From contig JAUCBJ010006627.1 in NCBI GenBank assembly GCA_032718475.1, positions 1 to 29,674 on the forward strand: DNA of 29,674 nt. The letters run 5' to 3'. The notes beneath the pieces are model-generated. The model had not been told where the DNA came from, ran no database searches, and was given only the letters and a program-made list of their open reading frames with translations. Origin of the DNA: Nemertoderma westbladi (lineage: Eukaryota > Xenacoelomorpha > Nemertodermatida > Nemertodermatidae). Below are positions 1 to 9,317 of the stretch, one piece after another. Each line of letters begins with the position of its first letter. Within the stretch, counting starts at the first letter, position 1. Both the position numbers and the translations under genes were made by a program.

Positions 1-120
1 CTGTTCGTTCTGCTTCCGCCACTGCTGCCGCTTTTGCCGCTGCCGCTGCCGCTTTTGCCTCTGCCGCTGCCGCTTTTCTTTCTGCCTCTGCCACTGCTGC
101 TATCTTTCTGTCTTCTATAC
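1..120. repeat. Imperfect GCN/CTGCCG-type low-complexity repeat
   Basis: The first 120 bases repeat gctgccgct and gcttttgcc units. On the minus strand they encode the Ala-rich helical repeat of the left-edge protein, so the repeat is coding. It is probably length-variable between alleles. Confidence 0.7.
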
Positions 121-1279
121 GCTTTTTCCTTACTTGTTCTTCCCTTTCTCTAGCGATGCGGAGTTGTTCATCGAATTTAGCTTGGTTCGCCGCTAACCTA
201 TCCACATCAATCGCATCTAACACAAGTTTGGCTCCTTCGCTATTAGGGCTAAGTCCCTCTAGCCTTCTCCTCAACTCTTCATCTCCCACAAAACGCTGAT
301 AGTCTGACAGATAGATATCAATGGCATCCTTCTTATGCGGTTTCTCTGCCGTCGCTTCACTTTCCACTTGGGAAAAAGTAGCGTCTGTTGATTCTCCATG
401 GGTTGAGCGCTCCTCCAACTGAGCCTTCCACTGAGCTGCTCCTTGAACCTGGCGACTCACCCGTTGAAACCAAGTCTTTACGGCAACTTGCAACGACGTG
501 TCTTGTTTTCTTTTAGAAGCCTCCTCAAAGGCGGATAAGATTAGCCTAATCCGCAGAACTCTTTCTCTAACTTGATAAAGCAGCGATCCCTGCTCTTGAG
601 GTCCTTGAGGTTGTTGAAAAAGTTGCTTTTCTATTCGCTCCATAGAGCTGAAGAATCCCTGTGCGTATCCGGCTGCGGACCTCTTCCACACAGCTGGATC
701 GATGGTTTCCTTGGCTACTCCCATCCTGTGTATGTCTTCCCAGGCAGCTTCTGATAAATCAAACGGGAGTCCGGGTCCGGGGAAGTTCCATTGCGACTCG
801 ACAATAGACTTCAGTTCTTCACTAGTGTAGCCCGCGTAGCTATCTCTAGTTGACCGTTGACTTCTCGCCCAATCGATCTGGTGTTCTTCCACCGCGATCA
901 ATAACCCAGCGAGCACGGCTGCAGGAAGGATGAGAAGGGGATCCGTATAAACCGCATCCGTCATCTCTGTTCCGCTCTCGGGTGTCAGCTCTACAGTATC
1001 CTCACTACTGGAGCTGCTGGGCCGCTGAGGAATAAGTTCTTGACTAGCGGGTTGTTGCTGTTCCGCCGCTTGTTGGTCCCGCTTGACCTGAGCTCGGGTG
1101 CCTATGATAGACCTACGATGTTGGACCAGCCTAGGTTCTGTTATTACTACTGGAGGGATGACCTTCCTCACAGTGGGAGGTGAACTGGATTTACGACCAG
1201 ACGTTTGTACGTCTCTATCTGAGTCGCAGATAGTTACATCTAATAAACTGTCTGACAGGTTCTGCTTAGTATCAGACAT
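1..1279 (-). CDS. Partial coiled-coil, Gag-like protein of unknown family (C-terminus off left edge)
   Basis: The minus strand is open without a stop from an ATG at 1279-1277 to the window edge, about 426 codons, so the protein continues to the left. The first ~110 residues are polar and low complexity (Ser, Gln, Pro). Residues ~114-130 form a short hydrophobic stretch (LLILPAAVLAGLLIAVEE). Residues ~135-290 are mixed and probably folded. From ~360 on the chain is highly charged and helical (motifs EREEQVRKKRIEDRK), then becomes an Ala/Lys/Glu repeat (KAAAAEAKAAAAAK) made from GCN-rich DNA. Size, charged coiled coil and retroelement surroundings suggest a Gag or ORF1-type protein, but I recognise no domain. 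The degenerate Gag-like region at 25250-25912 also has a charged coiled coil ahead of its DUF1759-like part, so this could be a distant analogue. It could equally be a host coiled-coil gene. Confidence 0.6.
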   Translation of the reverse strand, partial: MSDTKQNLSDSLLDVTICDSDRDVQTSGRKSSSPPTVRKVIPPVVITEPRLVQHRRSIIGTRAQVKRDQQAAEQQQPASQELIPQRPSSSSSEDTVELTPESGTEMTDAVYTDPLLILPAAVLAGLLIAVEEHQIDWARSQRSTRDSYAGYTSEELKSIVESQWNFPGPGLPFDLSEAAWEDIHRMGVAKETIDPAVWKRSAAGYAQGFFSSMERIEKQLFQQPQGPQEQGSLLYQVRERVLRIRLILSAFEEASKRKQDTSLQVAVKTWFQRVSRQVQGAAQWKAQLEERSTHGESTDATFSQVESEATAEKPHKKDAIDIYLSDYQRFVGDEELRRRLEGLSPNSEGAKLVLDAIDVDRLAANQAKFDEQLRIAREREEQVRKKRIEDRKIAAVAEAERKAAAAEAKAAAAAAKAAAVAEAERT

Positions 1280-2590
1280 GACTATGTATACCGTTGAATG
1301 TCTACTGCTGTATTACAGTCTGAGTAAGTCTAGTAACTCAGTATTACCTGCTAGCCTAGTAATTAATTACCGGTACTGCTACTCAGTGTAGCGTGATATA
1401 TATATAATATATTAGAATACCGGTATACTTATAGTATATATAACTATATAAGTATTATTACAGACTAGGTTTATCACAGAATACCGGTATAATTTTAGCA
1501 CAAATATATATAAATATATAATAGGCCTATCGGAATACCGGTATACAGATTACAGTTTGTAGGATATATAATTCTGAAATAGAATTAATTACAAGTACCG
1601 GTATAATTTCAGCCTAGATTTATAGAAATAAAGATAATAGGCCTATCGTAAATACCGGTATATCAATTATTTCAAATAATTGAATTTCTGTTACTTTAGG
1701 GTTACTTTGTTACTTTACTTACTTTATTACCGTTATTTGAGCAGTAATCCAACTGATATTGAGACCTGATGGTTGTATGGTAGGCCTACGATTTATAAAT
1801 CGTTAGATTTGATTTATAATATATATATACCCGTTTTAATGGGTTTTGTCAATGTTTGAAACAAATGTTATTATTTCTGGGGAGTAATCACTACACAAAG
1901 CGGTGCGCTTTCAGTGAAGTGTTACGTACAGGACACTAAAACAAATAATACTAATTTACCTAAGTTACTTAATACTACAAATTACGTACAATTCGGGTTG
2001 AGATTACAATCTCTAAATAAACACAAAAATTTTACAAAAACACAAAATACGAATTTTTAGGGTAATTTTACAAGAAGTCTACAAACCAGCCTAACAAAGG
2101 GTTAGAAAACTGATTATTACAGCGGACAGGGTACTACGGTATTTGAAATAATAAGTAGTAGTAAATACACTGCGTTGTCTAGATAGGAAAATACCACCGC
2201 CTGACGACCTATAGCCGTATCGCTGTAGGTTCTACGTTATGTATCACGGAGTGTTCCTACCTAGAAGTTAATAGAGCTAATCGAATGTGCCTATCAACCA
2301 CTTTACAACACAAATATAATGTCTACAATAATTACTTCTGGAAAGCACTGTACACTAAACCCTAAATTAGGTACGAGTACTTGTACAACAAATAATCAGT
2401 AGTTAAATATACTTGAACAGCTAAAAGAACCACGGCATCTGCTGGAGTGACCGATGCACAAAATCACCAGTCTTTACCTACGCCAAGCAGCCCGTGTAGT
2501 ACCGGGGTTAATTTAACTATAGCGGTATGTATAACAAACACAATTACTGTAGGAACAAACTTGGGGACTTGAATGTTGCAAATAATCGCA
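1280..2590. other. AT-rich non-coding region with recurrent ACCGGTA and AGGCCTA palindromes
   Basis: No convincing coding frame is present. The part next to the ATG at 1279 would be the 5' leader of the minus-strand protein. The sequence is rich in TATATA and holds many copies of the palindrome ATACCGGTAT (for example 1481-1490) and of ATAGGCCTAT (1521-1530, 1637-1646). No clear LTR end or terminal repeat could be found by eye. Confidence 0.5.
1470..1700. repeat. Two diverged tandem copies of a ~115-bp AT-rich unit
   Basis: ACCGGTATAATTTYAGC occurs at ~1483 and again at ~1597. ATAGGCCTATCG occurs at 1521 and at 1637. Both pairs are 114-116 bp apart with the same order of landmarks between them, so this is a tandem duplication that has diverged. 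Confidence 0.6.
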
Positions 2591-2599
2591 TAAACTCTG

Positions 2600-3175
2600 A
2601 ATAATAAATATTACGCTACGCGTACAAACTACTCAAATAAAATACAGACCGAACACCGACAGACTACTATCAAGCCTAAACAAACTACGGTATATGCAGA
2701 CTCCGAAATGGTTAGGGAGTATGCGCTCTAACCCAGTAGTGCGACTTATTCTTTAATTGGGGTTTACCTTACAGCATTCGCTGCCCTTACTGCCTAACCG
2801 TACTTAATCGGACAGATGATCTACACACGCGGCAATCCGTTCAGACCTAATAACAGCCAGACAACTATCCAGCCTACAAATTATCTAAATAAAATTATAC
2901 GCTACCCGTACAGACTTACACAAACAAAGTACAGGCTAAACGATGGCAGACCACTCTCAAGCCTAAATAAACCACAGGACATGCAGACTCCGAAATGATT
3001 AGGGAGTATGCGCTCTAACCCAGTAGTGCGACTTATTCTTTAGTTGGGGGATTACCTTACAGCGTTGCTGCCCCTACTGCCTAATCGTACTTAATCGGAC
3101 AAGTGCTCTACACACACTGCAATTCGTTCGGACCTAACAGCAATCAGACAACAGCTCAGCCTACAAATTGTCTGT
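2600..3175. repeat. Tandem pair of a 287-bp repeat unit
   Basis: The block with GCAGACTCCGAAATG at 2696 recurs at 2983, 287 bp later. The following ~190 bases match closely in both copies, including GGGAGTATGCGCTCTAACCC, AGTAGTGCGACTTATTCTTTA and GTACTTAATCGGACA. Copy 1 runs about 2600-2886 and copy 2 about 2887-3175. The unit has no open frame. It may be a satellite fragment or the duplicated end of a transposon. Confidence 0.85.
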
Positions 3176-4640
3176 CCAATCTGATCAGGTTTACACGCCT
3201 TCTGTTCAATACTGGCCTACAAACAAATAAAACTGACAGAAATAAGTAAGCTCCAAAAGAAACAAGGGGTGTACAGTCCCTAATCTCTTGAACAGCCTAC
3301 CGGTATACAACAATCAAATCGAATAATACTAGTGTACTTATACGAAAGTAGGTACCGGTCCGGATGATCAGGCAGTCAGGCCTACTGGTTACCGGTCGAC
3401 CGGTACTTTCGACTTTATTGCTTACTGCAATAAAGAAGCTATATCCTTTAATGTTCGCGCTTTCAGACCTTTGGCAGTTTAACCCGCCAAATTAGAATGT
3501 CTTCTAGATAATAAATCGCTTTTTAGTCTATGACAAGTATTTGATTCACTACACTAGTCGAAACCAATCCGTGCGCGACCATTCACCCGCTGGATATTCC
3601 CGGGAGATTGGGTTCGACGGTTTAATTTTTATTGCTATGTAAGCCTAATGTATTATTCGACTGACAGTAATATATAATCTCTGACAATATTATTCACCTT
3701 CGGTAATATTAACAGTTCCTTTAGGACGTGGCGCTTTATCTATATAAACAGAGTTATGACTTAAACTACTCACAACGATATGGCTTAATTATAATTCACA
3801 TATATGGCGCATTCTTTAGGAATTGCTTCTTTAACAGACTCACTCATACACAATGCTGCACAATACTGCACACTAATCTGCCAATCTTCACTGATTTTAG
3901 TCACATATAAAAGGAACACAGACTGAATCATGTAGGGTCTATCAAATAACATTAGATTCACTTCAAACCACTTTAACATAAGTCACAATCGTTTATTTGT
4001 AACCCTTCTCTCTTACCTTAGGTATATCAAGAATATTGGGTTGCGGGGTTATTTATCGTTATTCCAAATATAATTATTCATCAACCATATTATGAAGAAC
4101 TGACAGCAAATAGCAGTATAAAACAACAAGTCAGTACCGGTATGTACTGCACATAGGCATGAGATATTCAAGTAGTCAGTTGTTTTGTATGTTAAAGGAT
4201 ATATGCCCTTTATAATTAAACCTACCAGTGTACGACTAAAAAGCAGTACAGCACAAAAATACTTCCAAGCCGTTCTTTCTTTGGCTCAAGACTGAATGTA
4301 AACACTGCACATAGGCATTGCGTCATTTCTCGGAAATTCTCTGTACAAGGAGCCACAAAAACGCTCTCATTGGCTGACTGAGCTGAGAGACGCCGTAGAA
4401 CAAAGGAAATCAACACGTATGAATGTCAGCTGTTAACCGTAGTCATAGTAACTACTGTTCAAGAGTAGCTATCACCCTTTTGCGTCACGAATTGCCATAG
4501 AATCATAAAATATGCCTTTCACAGTACACATACGGAGGAAATAGGTCTTAGATCCTCTAAAAACACAGATACAGCAATAATACGGTCTCTTACACTTATT
4601 AAATCAACTACAGAGTATTTTAATGTAAAAGATAATAAAA
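3176..4640. other. Non-coding stretch, nothing identifiable
   Basis: Only short, unconvincing open frames are present on either strand. A perfect small hairpin TTATTGC/GCAATAA lies near 3417-3435, and further ACCGGT palindromes lie near 3353-3403. No RNA gene or transposon end was recognised. Confidence 0.5.
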
Positions 4641-4649
4641 ATAACGGGG

Positions 4650-4887
4650 CAATTCAGCAAAGGCTTTTACACACCCTGTGGCCTTCGATACGTTTGGCCG
4701 GCCAGGCACCGAGACATCTGTCTTCCTCGGGGAGTTAGGGAGCCGCCTACAAGTTATCACCCTCGAACCCCAATCCCATCAGTTTATGTTGCAGCGGTTG
4801 CTAATCGCCTTTATCAAAGGCAACGCGGCCTCAGTCATGGCTACCTCAGGCCCATCCGCAGGAGGACTCTATGACGTTGTTGTGTAG
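4650..4887 (+). pseudogene. C-terminal tail fragment of an RT/RLE-type retroelement protein
   Basis: The frame ending at the TAG at 4885-4887 reads ...THPVAFDTFGRPG, then LGELGSRL, QRLLIAFIKGNAASVMAT. The layout matches the tail of the element at 17046-18756, which reads SFTPLVFTSWG, then LKQLSLLLAEK, then WLRCRLSFSLVRSAGMCLRG. In both, a 'TP.vf..fG' strand is followed by a helix and an 'Rlsia..rgnA' segment. I infer a 5'-truncated remnant of such an element. The similarity is by eye and weak. About 80 codons are recognisable; sequence upstream of 4650 gives no related frame. Confidence 0.4.
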
Positions 4888-4985
4888 AAACTCGGACCAA
4901 CCAGGGTGCAGGGTACAGTAGGTGGCAAGTCCATCAAAGAGCAAAATGCGTCTGCATCTTCTTTACCAATCCCTATACGGGTGTT

Positions 4986-5089
4986 TGAAAAAGGTGGACT
5001 GGACACAGAAAACATGGACCAATGGACAGACCAATCAGAAACGTATTATGTAAAGCAGTTTGTAGCAATTGGTCTGTCCACCTTTTTCA
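4986..5089. mobile_element. Palindromic MITE-like element, copy 1
   Basis: TGAAAAAGGTGGAC at 4986-4999 is mirrored by GTCCACCTTTTTCA at 5076-5089, a perfect 14-bp terminal inverted repeat around ~76 bp. The interior contains GACCAATCAGAAACGTATT, which also occurs in copy 2. There is no coding capacity. Size and structure fit a miniature inverted-repeat or foldback element. Confidence 0.75.
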
Positions 5090-5134
5090 AGTTTTCGCTT
5101 TCTCAATTACATAATTGGGAATAAGATGTGTGTT

Positions 5135-5247
5135 TGAAAAAGGTGGACTGGACACTCAGGCACAAAAAACATAGATAATAGTCTGACCAATCAGAAACGT
5201 ATTAAAGCAATGCTATTTATTTCTGATTGGACTGTCCACCTTTTTCA
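5135..5247. mobile_element. Palindromic MITE-like element, copy 2
   Basis: This has the same 14-bp terminal inverted repeat as copy 1 (5135-5148 and 5234-5247) and the same internal GACCAATCAGAAACGTATT, in the same orientation 45 bp further on. The copies differ in the rest of the interior. This looks like a tandem duplication or a double insertion. Confidence 0.75.
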
Positions 5248-5346
5248 GGTTTCAATTATCTATTTATAATGCTGATAATGGATAATATATAAATGGCACA
5301 ACGTAGCTTGGATGTCAGTTTTGGTATATATTTGCATAGTTAGTAG

Positions 5347-5362
5347 TAGATAGATAGATAGA
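5347..5362. repeat. (TAGA)4 microsatellite at LINE 3' end
   Basis: Four TAGA units directly follow the 3' UTR of the minus-strand CR1-like element. Short tandem repeats at this position are the usual 3' terminus of CR1-clade LINEs, so this marks the insertion boundary. Confidence 0.7.
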
Positions 5363-5682
5363 TTTATTTATACATTATGTAAAAACAATAACAAATACAC
5401 CAAACAATGTACCGGTATAAAGGTATTGTCCAACATAACATATAGGATTACCCCTAAAGCTTTGCAGCTTCTTTCCAAGGGGGTCCTTTATGTTACTTGG
5501 TTACAAATACAATATTACACTACGCTAACCTAAAACCAATATAAAACGTAATTACACTATGTACATGTACAACTTTACCGAGAACGTGACAATGTCCGAC
5601 TCAACGATAAAGATGTAATGTAATGTACAGAACAATTTATTATAAAACGTAATTACAGTATAAATAGTAAATAATTAATAAA

Positions 5683-6462
5683 CTAATAACTTACTGTAGG
5701 ACTATTGTACATATTTTTACATTGCACACGGAGATGAGATTTAACTGCAGATTTAAAAGAATTTTGATTATTTAGGTTTTTAATTTCATTAGGAAGAGCG
5801 TTCCAATTTTTTATGCCGTTAAAAAAGAAAGTATCAGATTCAAAGGATTTACAATTCGGGAGGTAGAAGTTTGAAGCACTAGCTCTGGTACTGTAAGAGT
5901 GTGTATCGCGTACTCTGTTGAATTTTTGTTTTAGGTAATTAGGACATTTACCATTATACACTTTATGCACATGGTTAAGGCGTAGCTGCTTAACTCTACT
6001 ATCTAAGTTAAGTAGTCCAGATTCAGAAAAGTCATCTGGAGTTAGGTGGTGCCTAGGTTTGTAGTCTTTAATAAATCGTACTATTTTATTCTGAGCTACT
6101 TGTAATTTACATTTAAGCTGTTTGGTTAAGCCTTCATACCAAGAAGAGCAAGCATAGTCCATGTGACACTGTATTAAAGAGGAGCAAAGTAACTTGCGGG
6201 AGTCGGTGTTCAAACTATTTTTATTTCTGTATAGAAACCTAAGCCTACTGTTTACTTTCGAGAAAATATTTTTCACTGTACTTTCTCCTGATAAGCAGTT
6301 ATCCAATGTGGCGCCTAAATATTTAACTTCCTTTTTATTTTCAATCTTATGTCCATTACTAGTGACTTCAAACTTAGTTACCTTCTTTAACTTTCTTTTG
6401 GAACCAAACAAAATACTTTCAGTTTTACCGTAGTGAATGGATAGCTTATTATCAACCAACCA
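5683..6462 (-). pseudogene. C-terminal third of CR1-like ORF2 (RT thumb and C-terminal domain), beyond an amber stop
   Basis: This is the direct in-frame continuation of the ORF ending in the TAG at 6465-6463. The next codons give WLVDNKLSIHYGKTESILFG, the conserved segment that follows the YADD motif in CR1/Jockey-type RTs. Further on are KYLGATLD (RT primer-grip-like YLG) and, at the end, FNGIKNWNALPNEIKN, a segment widely conserved near the C-terminus of CR1-like polyproteins. There is no ATG at its start (the first Leu codon is TTG), so it is not a separate gene. Without read-through it would not be made. Confidence 0.85.
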
Positions 6463-9180
6463 CTAATTACAGGATTCTAGAACTGCACTTAACTTTTGGG
6501 AAATATGGATAGGATCTTTATGAGAGAAAATAAGAGCACTGTCGTCGGCATATAAAATGAGTTTAAAATCGGGATCTATACTACTTATCATATCATTTAC
6601 ATAGCATACAAAAAGCAGAGGACCTAATATACTACCTTGCGGTACACCACAGGTAATCTCTTGTACAGTAGACAGCGATTTGCTAATGACTACAGTTTGA
6701 CCTCTGTCTGACAGGTAGGACTTGAACCAGTCTATAGAACCTACACCCATCAGGCCTAACTTACCAAGCAGAATTTCATGATCTACAGTATCGAAAGCCT
6801 TTTGTAGGTCCAACATTACCATACCAGTATATAAACCCTTTGCGTTATTACATCTAATTGTATCAGTTAAGTTAATAAGGCAGGTGTCTGTAGAATATGA
6901 TTTACGAAAACCGGACTGAAGTTCATAGATCAGATTTAGCCTACTAAGATGTGCTTCCAGCTGTAGAAAAACAGAACGTTCTAGAATTTTAGATACAATA
7001 CTTAAGATACTAACAGGTCTGTAATTACAGGGTTCTACTTTACTATTCTTTTTATACAGAGGAACAACCTTAGCTAATTTCAGTTCGTCTGGTACTACAT
7101 TATCTACGATAGAGTAATTAATAATAAAAGTAATAGGCACTTTAAGTACTTCAGCACCATCCTTAAGAAAACGGGCAGGTATTAGATCTAGACCGGTACT
7201 TTTTGAGGCTGATAGGCTAAGTAGATTTTTAAAAACGAAATCCTCAGAAACGGGTTTTAAAAATAACTTTTCTGAATTTTGTAACTTTTCTAAATAAAAA
7301 TTATTTAGAGTTTCGGACCCTATACTATATTTATTACTTGATAACGGCAATTTCTTAACTAAATTAGAGGCAACATTAGTAAAATAATTATTAAATAAAT
7401 TACTAACTAGAGTATGATCATGAATCAGCTCACCGTTATCTTGCAGAACAATATTCGATTTAGATTTAAGGTTTTTATAACCTAAAGATTTTAGGGTAGA
7501 CCATAGACTTTTAGGATTATCTTTATTCTCACTTATTTTGTTGTACAAATATTCAGATTTAGCTTTTTTTATTTCCCGTTGGACAAGGTTTCTATATTTG
7601 CAGTAATTATTATAATCAGCTAAAACACGGTATTTCCTAAATTTATACAAATAGTTATCTCTTTCTCTGATATTACTAAGAATACCCGAGGTCATCCAGG
7701 GCTCAGTGCGTTGTTTAAGACTAATTTCTTTAATTGGTGCTACAGTATTAAGTGCCTTTAAAAATATATCTTTAAAAACAGTGTACGCCAGGTTAATGTC
7801 AGCGGCCTTAAAACAGGGTTCCCAGTCTGAATTAACTAACAAACTTAAAAAGCGTTCCTTGCTGTAATTTTTCATAGACCTAACAGTTACTGTTTTATGA
7901 TCCCCGAAAAAAGATTTTTGTGTCTTTCTTGTGCAAAAAACTATAAAATGATCGCTTAGACCTATAGGTAAAACCCCAGATTGAGAAATAATATCGGTAT
8001 TATTACAAAGGATGTGATCTAGTAAAGTAGAAGTTTTACTGGTAATTCTGGTAGAATCTCGAATAATTTGTTTTAAACCAAACAAATTTAAAATACTTTG
8101 GTACTGTTTACAGATGGGGGATGCTTTGTGATGGTAACAGATATTAAAATCACCTAAGAAATATATTTCACAGTCTGACCTAAGATTACATAAAATTGTA
8201 TTTTCAAAATTTTGCAAAAAATCTGATTGTTTAGGGGGCCGATATAAAGTACCGATTAAAATAGGTTTAGTTTTAGGAAGTAAAAGTTCCACCAGTAAAA
8301 CTTCGTCACAAGTCTCTAAATCTTCCCTACGATTAAAAGCTAAATCACATCGAATGTAAGTACAGACACCACCACCGTGTCTGTCCCTATCCTTACGTAA
8401 AACTACGTAATTATCAATATAAATTTCTCCATCAGAAACACTATCATCGAGCCAAGTTTCAGAGATTGTTAAAACTGCTGGGTTGGATTTATTGATTAAA
8501 ATACGAATTTCGGAAAGTTTTGGAAGCAGAGATCGTGCGTTTAAGTGCAAAAAATGCAGACCTTTTTTCTTAAAAAAATTAAAAGTTTCACTCTCAGCAT
8601 CACTTGGAGTTTGCAGAGGCGATGTGAGAAATGAATCGTCGGTTTCTGATTCTAAAATTGTATCATGAAAGGGAAGTTCGGTAAAAATACAGCTATTGCA
8701 GAGAAAACTTGGTTCAAGATTGTTTCCGGTGGAGAATAAATTACTGCTTTTCCTACGGTAACATTTTAAATGTACAAATGTGTCACAACTCTCGCATTGG
8801 ACGATCTTACTCCGAGAGTTTGTTCCTCGTTGACAGACGGAACAGTTGATCTTCGGGGCCCGCGTCCTGCTGGGTCCTGGGTTGGTCTCAATATCCCCAG
8901 CCAGAGACAGTAGACAGAGTTTAGCGATTAGGCCTCTAGATCGTGGAAAGGAGACCCAAGATCTTCTTCCCCGACGAGAGCAGTAGAGGCTAAATCCACT
9001 CGTCGACCACATCTCCGTCGATTCGGCGCGGCAGTTCGAAACGGTAGCGACAGGGTGTTCCGCAAACCAGTCCAATACGGGTATTGGGTGGGTTGCAGGG
9101 TTACCCCGCGGATCGGATGGTTCTGCCACAACGAAACGACCCAGAACGATGAAAACTGTGGAGATTAAGAGCGGGGACAT
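6463..9180 (-). CDS. CR1-like ORF2: leader, 2A peptide, PHD finger, APE endonuclease, RT (ends at premature TAG)
   Basis: The 905-codon ORF starts with ATG. Residues 1-20 are a hydrophobic leader resembling a signal peptide ([13 protein letters not shown]). Residues 95-103 are GDIETNPGP, a canonical 2A ribosome-skipping motif, with the break expected between Gly102 and Pro103. A PHD finger follows with a complete C4HC3 set: Cys113, Cys116, Cys129, Cys132, His137, Cys140, Cys161, Cys164. The APE endonuclease spans ~208-420 (LNARSL, SETWL, GTLYRPP, FLGDFN, LSDHFI). The RT has [33 protein letters not shown] and catalytic YADD at 6541-6552. It nicks the target and copies element RNA. The ORF stops soon after YADD at a TAG, losing the RT thumb. 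PHD fingers are known in CR1-like LINEs, and 2A peptides are known in animal APE-type LINEs. Confidence 0.92.
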   Translation of the reverse strand: MSPLLISTVFIVLGRFVVAEPSDPRGNPATHPIPVLDWFAEHPVATVSNCRAESTEMWSTSGFSLYCSRRGRRSWVSFPRSRGLIAKLCLLSLAGDIETNPGPSRTRAPKINCSVCQRGTNSRSKIVQCESCDTFVHLKCYRRKSSNLFSTGNNLEPSFLCNSCIFTELPFHDTILESETDDSFLTSPLQTPSDAESETFNFFKKKGLHFLHLNARSLLPKLSEIRILINKSNPAVLTISETWLDDSVSDGEIYIDNYVVLRKDRDRHGGGVCTYIRCDLAFNRREDLETCDEVLLVELLLPKTKPILIGTLYRPPKQSDFLQNFENTILCNLRSDCEIYFLGDFNICYHHKASPICKQYQSILNLFGLKQIIRDSTRITSKTSTLLDHILCNNTDIISQSGVLPIGLSDHFIVFCTRKTQKSFFGDHKTVTVRSMKNYSKERFLSLLVNSDWEPCFKAADINLAYTVFKDIFLKALNTVAPIKEISLKQRTEPWMTSGILSNIRERDNYLYKFRKYRVLADYNNYCKYRNLVQREIKKAKSEYLYNKISENKDNPKSLWSTLKSLGYKNLKSKSNIVLQDNGELIHDHTLVSNLFNNYFTNVASNLVKKLPLSSNKYSIGSETLNNFYLEKLQNSEKLFLKPVSEDFVFKNLLSLSASKSTGLDLIPARFLKDGAEVLKVPITFIINYSIVDNVVPDELKLAKVVPLYKKNSKVEPCNYRPVSILSIVSKILERSVFLQLEAHLSRLNLIYELQSGFRKSYSTDTCLINLTDTIRCNNAKGLYTGMVMLDLQKAFDTVDHEILLGKLGLMGVGSIDWFKSYLSDRGQTVVISKSLSTVQEITCGVPQGSILGPLLFVCYVNDMISSIDPDFKLILYADDSALIFSHKDPIHISQKLSAVLESCN
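8872..8898 (-). other. 2A ribosome-skipping motif (GDIETNPGP)
   Basis: The nine codons match the D(V/I)ExNPGP consensus exactly and are preceded by a Leu-rich stretch (KLCLLSLA), as in active 2A peptides. Skipping would release a ~102-residue leader protein and start the PHD-APE-RT protein with proline. Confidence 0.88.
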
Positions 9181-9317
9181 TGTGCTGTCTGGCTGTAGTC
9201 TGACTCAGGGATAAAAACTGTATAGGCCTAGTACCGGTATCTTTCTTGGTCTTATTGTCGGCAGGCCTACAGCTACAAGTTTTCTCATTATTGGCTACAA
9301 GTTTTCTCATTATTGAT
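9181..9317. repeat. LINE 5' junction with a 22-bp tandem repeat
   Basis: GCTACAAGTTTTCTCATTATTG occurs at about 9272-9293 and is repeated immediately at about 9294-9315. It lies between the leader of the CR1-like element and the decayed RT to its right. It may be part of the 5' UTR (tandem subrepeats) or a duplication made on insertion. Confidence 0.6.

Larger units (their letters stand above)
5347..9240 (-). mobile_element. CR1-like non-LTR retrotransposon (LINE), nearly full length
   Basis: The minus strand carries one long ORF (leader, 2A peptide, PHD finger, APE endonuclease, RT), a ~335-bp 3' UTR and a terminal TAGA microsatellite (5347-5362; TCTA-type on the element's strand). CR1/L2-type LINEs typically end in short tandem repeats rather than poly(A), which fits. 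The 3' UTR has a hairpin built on CCCC..AAGC/GCTT..GGGG at about 5451-5483. The 5' end is not defined; I place it near 9240, before a 22-bp tandem repeat. No separate ORF1 is seen, so the copy may be 5'-truncated upstream of ORF2 or belong to a family with a single ORF. Confidence 0.85.

Noticed and set aside
572-1391. Plus-strand frames at 572-754 and 1098-1391
   Set aside because: The first and most of the second are antisense to the long open minus-strand ORF. The last ~110 bases of the second run into AT-rich non-coding DNA. Neither has protein-like features.
4147-4318. CTGCACATAGGCAT occurring twice ~156 bp apart
   Set aside because: Only 14 bases are shared and the flanks do not align; chance or the background palindrome bias is enough.
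3728-4416. Several 60-65 codon frames on both strands
   Set aside because: They are short, AT-driven, mutually overlapping and without motifs or repeats; nothing supports translation.
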